A DNA stretch of 64,000 nt, taken from positions 27,732,533 to 27,796,532 of the forward strand of contig JAKZAP010000001.1 of NCBI GenBank assembly GCA_023053575.1, in the 5' to 3' direction. The DNA comes from Branchinecta lynchi. Taxonomy: Eukaryota > Arthropoda > Branchiopoda > Anostraca > Branchinectidae. Of this stretch, positions 39,701 to 51,700 are shown piece after piece. A model generated the notes under the pieces. The model was not told the origin of the DNA. It saw only the letters and a list, made by a program, of their open reading frames with translations, and did not search any database. The translations under genes were made by a program, and so were the position numbers. Positions within the stretch are counted from its first letter, which is position 1, and each line of letters opens with the position of its first letter.

Positions 39701-42700
39701 GTTGATACATCAAGAAATGTGGGTAGGCTGTTTCATAGTTTAGGTTTGATACAAATTCCACGTCACTTTGGCAAAACTGACCGCAAGAAAAGCCTCGGAA
39801 AGAGAAGCGAGTTTTAGCCGAAGTCACAAGAACCGGCGCACAAACTAGTGGTGCACAAACTAGTGGCGCTTACCTGATCGCCAGGATTGCCCTTAGCCTG
39901 GTTGGAAGGCACGTTTTAAATATGTCACCGAAACATGGTGGGATTAAAGAACACCTTCCAGAGGATACCATAGCGAGTAAAAGAGAAACTACAAGCAGTG
40001 CGAACAGAGCTTACTTAATGCTAAAAAAATAAAAAAAATAATGCGAAAATTTGTATGTATGTATGTATTTATTTATAACCCATCTACAACAGCTACAAAA
40101 GCATGAAACGGAGTACAGAACAAAGAAAAGAAAAAAGAAGGAACTAATAAACTCATACCCAAATACAAAAAAACAACAAATTCGATAAATACTAAAATAG
40201 AATGCCGCTCCAGGGGTGGTGAGACGGCTTGTCTGCAGTCATCCGCTTGAAGTGTTCGGCCATTTCAGTTACCGGTTCCCGCAGACCGTATTTTCGCACT
40301 AGAGGTCTATTTCTTGACCAAGACGGGATTCCAAGGAGATATTTCCCATATTTAAAATAAATTTTTTGGAGGTCAGCTTTATCACTGTCACTTAATATGT
40401 CCCAGAAGGGAACGATATACAGAAAATGGCCCATGACTGAGCTGTTGAATATTCGAGTAAGTAGTTTCCTACCCAAATTTAGCTGGGATACAACTACTGA
40501 AACGTAAGAATTTCGCACTTTATTCTCAATGTGCTGTACCAAAAGCTTCCGCGTAGCAGCAATAGTCCGACCGATTGGGATACCCAAGTACATGAAGTGA
40601 TCGACTGGAGTAGCAACAGTATCTCCCAAATTAACCGGAGCTTCAATAGGATCTTTGCAATTAAACAAAAGCACTTGGGATTTATCTGGATTCAAAGACA
40701 TACCAATCTTATCATAATTAGTACTTAGATCCCGGAAATACCGTTCAAGACCAGCAACAGTTCGACTTATGTTAAAAAGATCATCCGCATAACAAAACTT
40801 CGAAACATTTAAACCGCGGAATATACAAGACGTATCAATGTTACTCTGGGCAGGCAGAAGCGCATTGTTAAATACAATAGGGGACGTTATCGACCCTTGT
40901 TTGATACCCTTTTCTACCGGGATATCAATAGTTAGCTTTTGTGAATGAGGCAATTTAACCTGCACTTTAAGTTGACGATACATGTCGTAAAGTGGGGCTA
41001 CCACATCTATTTCAACTCCCGATTTTATAAGTTCTAGCATAGCTTGGGGATGAATAATCGAGTCAAAAGCACGTTGCACATCATAAGTACCAATAGCAAG
41101 CATTTCATCGCTTTCATGTGCATCTTTCAAAACATTACATAGCGAACGGAGTAATTGTGCGCAACCTAGGCCCTTTATGAAACCAAATTGAAAACCGGGC
41201 ATTTTACATTTCGCTTTTATCCTTGAAATAATAAGTAACTCAAATAACTCTTACACAGAACACTTGAAACTGTGATGGGTCTATACGATGAACAAAAACC
41301 ACTCGGTTTTCCCTTTTTTAGAATAGGAGAAATAATTCCAACGCAAAAAGAGTCCGGAACAAAACCGACATTGAAAATTATTTGGAAAAGAACCGATAGG
41401 TGGGACACAAGTAAACGGCCTCCATGTTCGAGATGTTTACCACAAATGCCATCAGCACCCATAGAAAACTTTTTCTTCATATTTTTAATCGCGTCGAGTA
41501 TATCACCTTCTTTCACAGACAACTCGCACCGGGTTCCTTTTGACATTAATAATTCCAGTTCTTCAGAAAATGCATTCTCAACCGACGGGTCTGGGGAAGA
41601 GAATTCACTAGAAAAATACGATACCCATGAATCTTGCGGAATTTCAACGGTAGGTTGGCTATTTTTTAAAGGTTTTGGGCTACACTTCCAAAGCAGATTA
41701 GTATCTGCAGCAATTTTGTCAGCAAGGTCTTCCTTAATTTTCACTCAATGTTCTTCTAGGGACTTGCGGAATTTACGCTTCGTATATATGCGCACCGAGT
41801 TTACAACACCGTCTAGAAGGCACAGCACACTTTTCGGCGCACTTTAGGGCATGTGTTATTTCCGCGGAATAAATATTGAGTGATGTCCGAAGTTCCTGCT
41901 CTGCATAAATCTTATTTGCACTGATCTGAAGAAGATGGAATGGTACTTTAATTTTACCCAGTAGATCATCACAAACATTAGAAAATAGATCAGTATTAAT
42001 ATTTTTCAAAGATTTACGGGTATGCCATTTTGGTTTACCTTGCGTATGCGGGGGAAGTTTTCCGGGGAGAATAGACACCGAGATCGGTAGGTGATCGTTA
42101 TAAAACCCATCCTCTCCAACCGAAACAACAGAATCACAATCCATAGTAAACAATATATGGTCCAAGTTTGATGTCGTACTACTACACGATACAAATGAAT
42201 ACGGTTTATCCTTGGGCAATACCTTAAAATTTCTATTAAATGCCCTTATTAATAACTACTGCTCTTTTACACTTTTCATCCAACAGATTACAGTTAAAGT
42301 CACCAGCTATCACACAGTTTTTATATCGCTTTAAAATTCGCTTCACAGTTTTGAATAGTTTTCGGCAGGCCAGGTTAAACTTGTTATCCGAATTTTGATC
42401 ACCATAATTTGTAGGGAGGTAAACATTTATGACAGCTACATCGGCTATTGTTACAGCCATGAAGTTCTCGGACTGTTCAATAATTGTAGCAGGGTGATTA
42501 GTAATTATGGCCAAGCCTCCACTAGGTCGACCGCGTTTTTGCTGGCGCGTTGCAGGCTGAATCAAAATACAATGAGTTCCAGGTATACATAGAAGGGATT
42601 TCTTATCCCCAGTTAAGAAGTGTTCTTGTAGCAGCACAATATTATATTTCGCACAAATTTCAGTAAGAATGGGCAACTTACTCACCACTCCACCGTTTAT

Positions 42701-45700
42701 ATTCCAAGACATGATGTTTAACTTATCTGCCATTAGGCTGTGCATTGACTGGTCGCTTAACCTGGCTTGCTATGATTTTTTTCACTTCAGGGCAGCTAAA
42801 TGAACGGCAAGTATGTCTGTTTGACTTGCAAAGAGCACATCCTATCGGTTTGGTGCATGGAGAATCAGAATGTGAACCATGACCCAATTCACCACATCGA
42901 GAGCAGGTCTGAGCGTTGGGGCAGTTAGCCGCTAAGTGGCCAAAAAGTTGGCAAGAATAGCACCTTTTGGGGAGGAATACAAACTCTTCAATTTGAAAAC
43001 GTTCAAGGTCAAACTTCGGGGGATTCCTTAGAGCGAAATCAAGTTTTTGGCGAGGTTGGAAGAATACCTTATAAGTATGACTGCTACCGCAACGCTCTAC
43101 TTTGTCACAGTCCGGTATTCGCAACTGAACTGCATCGGCATCATAGTTTGACGGGATATTCTTGACTATGCCAATAAATACGGGAGATTTGACCTTAACT
43201 TCAATTCCTTATGAGCTTTCATTGATCGCGGATGCAATTAGGCTTGCCTTTGCTTTTGTTTTCACAACAAGGCGCCACTCACTTTTTGAACGGCGGAGTT
43301 CCACGTCATCTCCTGCAATTTCGTCACCACAGATGCTAGCCAGATACTTTTTTCTTTCCTCGGGAGTATTGGCTGAGGGTGGGGGATTTTTCAAGACAAC
43401 AGAGTAGGGAAAGAGTGCGGGGAAGGACTGAGGTTCAGATGGGATGGCCTGGGCACCAGGCCATGGCAGCGGAGTCTGATCGAAGCGACTTAGAAATCCG
43501 TCAAACTTACGACTCATGCCGTTAACTGTCGATATAATGCATGCGCAGACCTCATCTTCACAAGCTGGCACCTCCTGGGGATCAAAGATCACGAACTTTG
43601 GGATGTTGACATTCCCCGATGCACATCGTACGAATAGTTTGGCTATATCTATAACATTGTCCTCGTCCTTCACGCATTTCACAAAGCGTTTCAGAAAAGC
43701 CGGACTTACTCAGGAGAAGTTCTTTTGCCTTCAATATCTTGTCACGGTCGAAAAATTCCGACGCACGTTTGATGAATATTTCTTTCTTTATTTATTATAA
43801 GTACAAATAAGTACAAATATTTGTACTTATTCTTTTAAGTTTTCAAAAGGAAGTAGAATATTTCTGAATAAATATATCAGGTACCAAATGTTAGCTTCCG
43901 ACATCGAGGCTGATATCGGAGAATAATACCGAGACGGTTATTGAAAATAACCTATCCGAACCGAAGGCGAGGTAGGTTATGAAAATATCTACAGAGTCGA
44001 AGGCGAGTCTGATATTTTTAAATGACCATCGTGGTTGTCATTTCCGATATCAACCGAGATGGAGGTTTGTTAAAGCTCAACTGAAAAGCCAACTTCTTTT
44101 TGTATCGTTTACCTGAATACACTGGATTATTTGGATTGTGGAAAAGGATTTTTTTTATCTTCCACTACTTGCTCTAGAATGACGTTCAGAAAATCTACTG
44201 CCCTCCCACAACGCAAAATTCTACTATAATGCGTAAGATTTGAATCTCAATCGAAACGGGGCTTTTCAGCGGCAGTGATCATCTTGCGGAAGGTAGCTCA
44301 CTCATGAGCAATTATTTTTTGTACATCGTTTCGTCAAGCATTTAACACAGGTACAAGCGCACACAGGTACAACAAATCCGACATGGAAATTCCACTATTT
44401 GAAAATCAGTTATTCATGAATAGCGGAGCAGAGGGAGTAACGCATTTTCATCGGATCTTCAAGCCTCTCTCAGTGAATAAGTGATGGATAATTAAGTTGT
44501 CCTATCTCAACCTTTTGGGGTTGAACTTTAACTTTTATAAATTTTCCGAAAAATTAACTATGCACAAAACCTCTCGGGGTCGATTGACTTCATATCATTC
44601 TCTGTGGAGGCTGATTTGACTTCATATCATCATCTCTGGAAGCTTTATAGCATCCTCTCACATCTACCACTAACTTTCTGTGTAGCTGCGTTCTTTGTCA
44701 CGGGAGTTCTCACCAGTGGTCTCCGGTTTTTCTTATAAGCCGTTTTTGCATCCACCGGTGACTTCTCACCAGTCTTATAACCCGTTTTTGCACTAACCAG
44801 TGTCCGGTTTTATCTCACCGGTGCGGACTAACCAGAACCAGCTCGTGAGCCCTGCTGCAGCGAGGAGTTAGCCGGTTTTCATCAACTCACAGGTGAACCA
44901 AAAGAACGCGTTTTAAGGGAAGAACCGGACACTGGTGACTAAACACCAGAGACAGCCCGGAGTGCAACGAACGCAGCTTGTGAAGATTGTCGTAATAGAC
45001 CTGACCGTGGGTCAGTTGATCAGTGGGTCAGTATGATGTGCATTAAATTCCTGATCGATAAAAGTTATATAATTTTCTTTCGCCTGTGCTTATTAGCCGT
45101 TATTGTTTTGTTCTATCTAAACTGTCCGTGATATCGTGAATACAAAAAAAGTCCTATTAGAAGGCACTAACAGACCTGTTAGTGATGAATCTGGATGGAT
45201 GAACAAGGTGTAACTTAAACTTTCAGACACCCAGGTCCATCCTCAGAAAATCGGGTTCATGGAAACGACCACGAGGACTAAGCCTGTTCAAACTTGGCTC
45301 AAAATGGCGGCAAAAAGTATGTCAAAAAGAGGAATAGCAGCCCTTATTTTCAATTCTATGCCAGAAAAAACAATAAATGACATCATTTTTTTAGTCAGCT
45401 TCACTAAAAACACTAACACGGTCAGAAATTCATGTTATTTTTATTGAACATCTTGAATTTGAAACAAAATAGTCGGAATTAAGTTTATTTTCTATGTATT
45501 AAAAGTTAGAGACCCTCTTGGATAGAAGGAGAGTATTCCACTCTTCTAACAATAGTAACTATGAGCAGGGGCGTCACTATGGGGGGGGGAGGGGGGGGAC
45601 TCCCCCCCCTAAAGGTCCTGAGAAAGTACTTTCGTCGGGCGAAGCCCGGCGAAAGTTCACTTGTTTGTCGGCGCGAAGCGCCGGCAAACACAGAAAAAAT

Positions 45701-48700
45701 AATATTTTGTATGCTTTTTATCAGGCATCGGTCGATTCGTCGGCGCATCGGGTGTTTTTATATACAAGAAATAAAATCCTGCAAACGTTTGTCGGGCAAA
45801 ACACTGAAGAAATCGAATTGTGCATGCTTTTGTCGTGCCTCGGTAGTCTCGTCGGCACATCGGGTTCTTTTTATACAGAAGGAATCCAGAAGCAATAAAA
45901 AAAAATTAAATTTTTGTCGGGCGTCGGTCGACTCGTCGGCACATCGGGTTCTTTTTATACGCAAGAAATGAAATCCTGCAAACATTTGTCAGGCAAAGCA
46001 CTGGAGTGCAATGAAATCCTGCATTCTGCAGGCTTTTGTCGTGCCTCGGTTCGTCGACACATCGGGTTCTTTTTATACATAAGAAATCCAGAAGAAATAT
46101 TTTTTTATGCTTTTGTCGGGCGTCGGTCGACTCGTCGGCATATCGGGTTCTACTTATGCGTAAGAAATCAAATTTTGCAAACATTGTCGGGCGCACCCAG
46201 GAAGTTTAAGTTTCATTGGCACACGGGGTTATTTTTACACGTATGAATCAAGTTCTGTACAGTCTAGCAAAACACAGAACAAATCAAATGCTCAATGGTT
46301 TTGTCGGGCGTCGGTATTCTCGTCGGCACATCGGGTTCTTTTTACAAAAAAAAAGAAAGAAAAAATCAAATTCTGTAACTTTTTATCGGGCGCATGCCGA
46401 AAGTAGAAGTCTCGTCGGTACATCGGCTTCTATATACGCGTAAAAAATTAAGTTCTTTACAATCTTGTCGGGCAAAACACAGAAGAAATCGAATTCTGTA
46501 TGCTTTTGTCGGGGGTCGATGTTCTTGTCCGCACACCGGGTCTTTTATACGGAAGAAATCAAATTCTGCAAATATTTGTCGGTCGCAAATTTTTCCGGAA
46601 AAATACAGATTAAAAAAAAATTCGCCGGCGTTGCTTAGTTCAACTTGTTCTGGGTACAGTCGTTGGAAGCTTCGCTTCTTAGCAAAAGTTGAAACAAAAA
46701 GCCGAATATGTGAAATTAAATATATGCATTTACATCAAAGGAACAATGTCAACTGATGCATTACAGTAAGTTTTAAACAAAATTTCGCCTGCGGCGCATT
46801 TTGTAGTATTCCCTATTTGGAAGAATGGTGTATCATTTAGTTTTCCTTTTAGGATAGAAATTCTTGGGGTTTGAAACACGTTAAAAGCCGGAGACTGTAT
46901 GGTACTATAGCTGAATTTTCCGAAAAAAAAACAGATTAAAAAATTTCGCATGCGGCGCTTGGTTTAACTTGCCTTGGTACAGTCGTTGGAAGCTTCGCTT
47001 TCCAGCGTAAGTTAAAATGAAAAGCCGAATATGTGAACTTTAAAATACGAAATTATACCAAAGGAATAACCTCAATTGATGCGTTGTTACAGTTAGTTCA
47101 CACAAAATTTCGCCTGCGGCGCATTTTGTAGTATTCTTTATTTAGAAGAACAGTGTTTCATTTAGCTTGGCGTTTTAGGATTGAAATTCGCTGAAACACG
47201 TTAAAAGCTAGAACTTGTATAGTAGGTATAGCTAAATTTTTCCCCCAAAAAAGGCAGATTTTAAAAATTTCGCCTGCGGCGCTTAGTTTAACTTGTTCTT
47301 GGTACAGTCGTTGGAAGCTTCGCTTTTTTAGCGAAGGCTAAAATGAAAAGCCAAATATGTGAACTTAAAATACGAAATTACATCAAAGGAATAATCTCAA
47401 CTGATGCATTACAGTTAGTTTTACCCCGATTCTATTCTGTACGGCGTGTTTTGTCGGCACATTTTTTAGTCCGTCGGCACAAACCGGACGTCCCCCCCCC
47501 CCAAAGGTAAAAGGCTAGTGACGCCCCTGACTATGAGTTACTTCCGTTTCAACTATGAGTTACTTCCGTTCCAACATCTCGAAAAGTTACTAATGTTACT
47601 ACGCTGACCTCTACAACCTTTTTGAAATAGTAACATAGTGACTATTTTCTAACCACCTCGGGAGCACAATGAGTGTTATCACTACGATCTCTCCGAAGTA
47701 ATTGGCAGATTAGCCCATTTCATGGCTTTTTGCCGACACTAGGAAAGTGCCTTCGCCTTGACGCAAAGAAGCTAGGAGTCCTGGCGTCATGCATAGTAAC
47801 TACGGTAAGTAGTGTGGGAAACGCTGAACGACCAGGTTTTCCTGGATAGATATCTGCGGTTCAAGCTGAAAAATGCCAACTTCTCCGGACGGAATTGACG
47901 ATGGTGCCAGAAATGCTGGCAGGAATTCTAAGGCGTCTTTCCCTGCTCCCACAAACAGTTTGTGGGTCGGCTGTGGCTCGAAAAGAGTGTTTCCGCGTTA
48001 TTTTGTGCGGCCCACAAGTGTGTTTTCGTGACTAACGTCGTGGCTCGCTTTGTGGCTCAAGTTCGACAAACAACTGGCGAGGTGATTGTCGATTTTTGAC
48101 TCGATTCTGGCGGGAAATTCAAATCCAGGGAAAAATGGTGTCTAAACAATAAAGTTAACTACTTTTTCAAGCGTATAGACTTAAAATTGAGGATGCTTTT
48201 GTACAGAACGGTAAGGAAGCCTGAGCCTCGTTTTTGTTGCATGCTGCAGGTCCACTTCTCGGCCGATTCCGGACTGATTCCTTCTACATCCGTTTTTGCA
48301 CTGCAGCGCTTCCGAGGAAGACGGCAGCGCTTCTCGAGAATCACGGACTTGCTCCCCGACCAAGTCCGTGCTTCCCTGCAAGATGTTGCAGCTGTCGCTT
48401 CAACCAAGAAGAAAGTGAATCCAAAAACGCATATTGGGCAAAAGCAAAGAAGTGCTGCAGCAGCGATGCGGCAGCGCGATTGCAACAAAAACGAGGCTCT
48501 GGAGTTCTATTTATTGAGATTTTTGATGAGTTTTAATATTAGAAATTACCGCCAAAAAATAGAGAAAATAGCGTTTCCGCGAGTGTCAACTAGTGGCTTC
48601 CGCAACAAACACTCACAAATGTTTGGCCCACAATTGTGTCGTGGAAAAAAGATTCTAGTCCTAGAGTGACGAACCCTTATCGCCTGTTTGTAACATTAGT

Positions 48701-51700
48701 TTAGCGTACTTACTTCATAGCTGAAGACATAGATTCCTTGCAAGACTCCGCCCCGATGTGCAGAAGACGGTAATAGTCATCGGTGACGTGCTGTTTGGCA
48801 GTGCCAGTTACAGCGTCATGATGTTGATTAATGGCAACAGCTCTAATGAGTTTTTCCAGGTTCTTGGTTGGTCCGTTTCTTGAAACGAGTGATTCCAGTT
48901 GCTTGCATGCCTAGAGGAAAAATTCCATGCAACATGAGGAGATCTATGGGAAGGGGGTGAAGTTCGGATTGGTCCGTACTACTGCCCCATGAGTGGGGAT
49001 ATGAATGAGAATGTGGTGCATCTGATGTGTGAATGTAACGAGTTGGATGGGTTGAGGGAAGAAGTGTTTGGAAAAGCAGTGTAAGATGAGGAGTAGATGG
49101 TTAAAGTAATGAAGGATGAATGCTCTACGGGAGTTCACCAGATAGGAAGATTTATTAAGCTTTCGATGAAGCATCGAGAAAGGTTTATTTAGTTGTAATT
49201 AGGCGAAAAGATATATTTGTTTAGGTTAATCTATTGTTTTTTTAGGATTTTTTTTTGATTGCATTGCCATAACCCTCGGGTTTTTAGTGCAAATCTATAT
49301 CATGTCATATCTTTGATTGTGCATTCTTCGGTTTCGCAGGAATAGCTTACCTTACCTTAGACCTTGGATCATTCAGAGCTATCAGGGGCGCATATAGGCA
49401 ATCTATCGATCGTGACTGCGGTGACAACTTACCAGTGTGGTCAGAGCCGTTACTACCCAAACAAAAAATTTGGGGGGGGGCAAGGTTTTTTCCGACTGCA
49501 TGGCTGGTCATTTTTACCGACTGATTTTGCAGAAAAAATATGTTTTCTAGAAAAAATAGTTTTCTAAAAAATCGACTGATTTTCCGAAAACCGACTATTT
49601 CTAAGAAAAAATCGTCTATTTTTTATGATAATTGGACTTCTTTTCAGAAAAACCGACTTTTTTCTGAAAAAAATAACTATTATTAAGAAAAACAACGGCG
49701 CAACGCGGCAATTTTGTTATTTTGTACCGACTGGCAGACAACTTTGGGAGGTGGGGAGGGGCGTCCCCTTTCCCTCCCCATACGTTCCGACCCTGATTTT
49801 GGTGTGAGGGACATGTTGGCCTTTTTCAGGTCCCGGTCATAAGCTGCCACTGATACAGTGTTGAGGGTATAAGGGTATTCTTTTTTCGAGTAGGTGCAGC
49901 AGATTTTGAACATCACTTCCGTCGTTTCATTGTTTCGTCACATGCGCTGATTGGTTTCGTACCGACTTTCCACGTTGATAACCACTGACAGCTAATTTTC
50001 AAGGTCTTTCGAAATCGGATATTTTCGAACCCAAGGACGCCTTTCACGAGCTGTTAGTTTAGCTTCAACTTATCGGTGGCCTACTGCAATATCATCAGCA
50101 GGTTACTCCTAAACCGTTGCAATTTAAGGAGAATTGAGTATTTATTACTTCTTTGCTTGTTCTCAGTTATTAACGGCTTTTCCAGTTTTTCTCTTAAGGT
50201 TTAACTAAAAAGCCAGATTATGTTTATGTCTTGGGTTTGATTACATTGAATTATTTTCCGCCTGCTAAGGGATTTTCTTGTTTATTCATTTTGGGCTCTA
50301 CACTGACGTATAGAACATTCACTGCGGGCCCGACCTGACAAAATCCGTCCCGAAACAGAGAATTCGAATTTGGACAAAAGCGTGCATTTGAATGGCTAAT
50401 GAAGCGAACTTCAGGAAATGTACAATTCCAGAATCTAAGGTTACTTGTTAAAGAAGCCCGCTATTGCATGTGACCCAATAAAGATTATTTTTTTTCGGGA
50501 ATCGTTTACCGTTGTTGCTAAATATTTTGGGACATAAAGATACCAACAATGTAAAAGAAAAAGTTCGTTCGACGAAAATCTATTATGTGACCAGTGGGGC
50601 AACGAAGAATAGACTTTCATCAGGTCTTCAGTCGTCCATTTTAAGTGAAGAAGTGATGGGTAAATACAGTGTCATATCTCAGCCATATCGGTTGAACTTT
50701 AACTGCTATTCCACCGACTCTCTATCCAGCTTCTTAAGCATTTATATGGAAAACGCGGAAAACATTACTAACGCATGTGTTAAAAGATTCAAGCTTAAAA
50801 AAAGTCAACAGCCGACCAGATTTCATAATTAAACACTTGTATTGTCTTGCTAAACTTCGAATACACCTTCTGTTTTGTTATCTGATATTTTTTTAAACTT
50901 TGAACCCTGCTGTTCTATTCCCTGGGAAAAAAAATAACAAGAGATATCGCAACAGAAAGAGATATCGCAACAGATTTATTGAGCTGTCCGAAGTCGAGGT
51001 TTGACAGGGAAGGTGAAAAGATAAGTACAAAAAAATCCATCAACGCTTGCAAGAATTCCTTGGACAATTGCTGAAAAGTGTACGATGAAAAGTGTTTATG
51101 ACGAACTCTTTACTGTTCAATGGCCTATCTTTGCGGTAGATCACTATTATTATCATAACAAATTTTTTTTACCTTAAATTTGATGTGGAAATTCGTGAAG
51201 AAAGTAGTGCCAAATCCTTCCATAAGGAAAATGGCCTATTTTAAATATCTTCTTTAATTTTTGTTTGCTGCAAAGTGCAAGAAGGTCAATTTCTGATTCT
51301 TCTACCGACGTAATGGTGAGGTAGTAACTGAGTGTTGAATTTTATGAAGCACAATAATCCTCAATCTCGGAGATACGTTCTTATTCAATAAATTTCACCC
51401 CCCCCCCCTCCAAGAAAAAACAACCCACACCAATATGATTTTTACACTTGCCGTTTTTCGGTATTCTCGATCTTCATCGTGCTCCCGACGATTGCTTTCA
51501 AGAAACTCATTTGTCAGAAAAAAGGGCAAGAAAGGCTTAGAGGACCTGTCTTACCTATAATACTAACGCAACCTACTTCCATAATCACTCCATATATTTC
51601 TAAACCCGGAGACCCCAATTTCCTACGGTACATTCTAATCCCTCTAACAAAACCGCGCTGATTTTCTCACTCCATGTTTTGCTACCTTCGATGTGTATCA

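Larger units (their letters stand above)
40053..43790 (-). mobile_element. Near-full-length non-LTR retrotransposon with ORF1, endonuclease and reverse transcriptase
   Basis: In the order of transcription this copy has an ORF1 with zinc knuckles (about 43780-42735), an APE-type endonuclease (42745-41773), a reverse transcriptase (41744-40192), a 3'-UTR and a TACA-type tail (40050-40070). It is about 3.7 kb and carries several frameshifts or stops, so it is inactive. The family also includes 27079-28703 and 58240-59215. It lies in mannosidase intron D-E in the same orientation as the gene. Confidence 0.88.
45566..47529. mobile_element. hAT-like non-autonomous element with perfect 8-bp target duplication
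   Basis: Both ends read CAGGGGCGTCACTA inward. ACTATGAG flanks it exactly on both sides (45558-45565 and 47530-47537), the 8-bp duplication expected of hAT transposition. Next to the ends lie a G run (45580-45600) and a C run (47492-47502). The interior is made of two tandem blocks (45640-46580 and 46583-47420). No transposase frame was found, so mobilisation would need an enzyme from elsewhere. Confidence 0.9.
45531..47825. mobile_element. MITE of the TTACTATT family, split by a hAT element
   Basis: The left part 45531-45565 and the right part 47538-47825 together match the complete MITE at 57860-58163: CTTCTAACAATAGTAACTAT, TTCCGTTCCA, CGAAAAGTTACTA, CTACGCTGACC, GCATAGTAACTACGGTAAGTAG, then GGGAAACGCT. 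The intervening 1.96 kb is the hAT element at 45566-47529 plus its target duplication. The outer duplication is unclear. Confidence 0.65.

Noticed and set aside
45518..46756. Overlapping open frames of up to 136 codons on both strands
   Set aside because: They are read-through of the GTCGGCACATCGGG minisatellite. Frames are open on both strands at once and show no domain.
48159..48669. Open frames on both strands near 48.2-48.7 kb
   Set aside because: They cross the exact boundaries of a MITE with an 18-bp inverted repeat and a CTG duplication, so they are not host genes.
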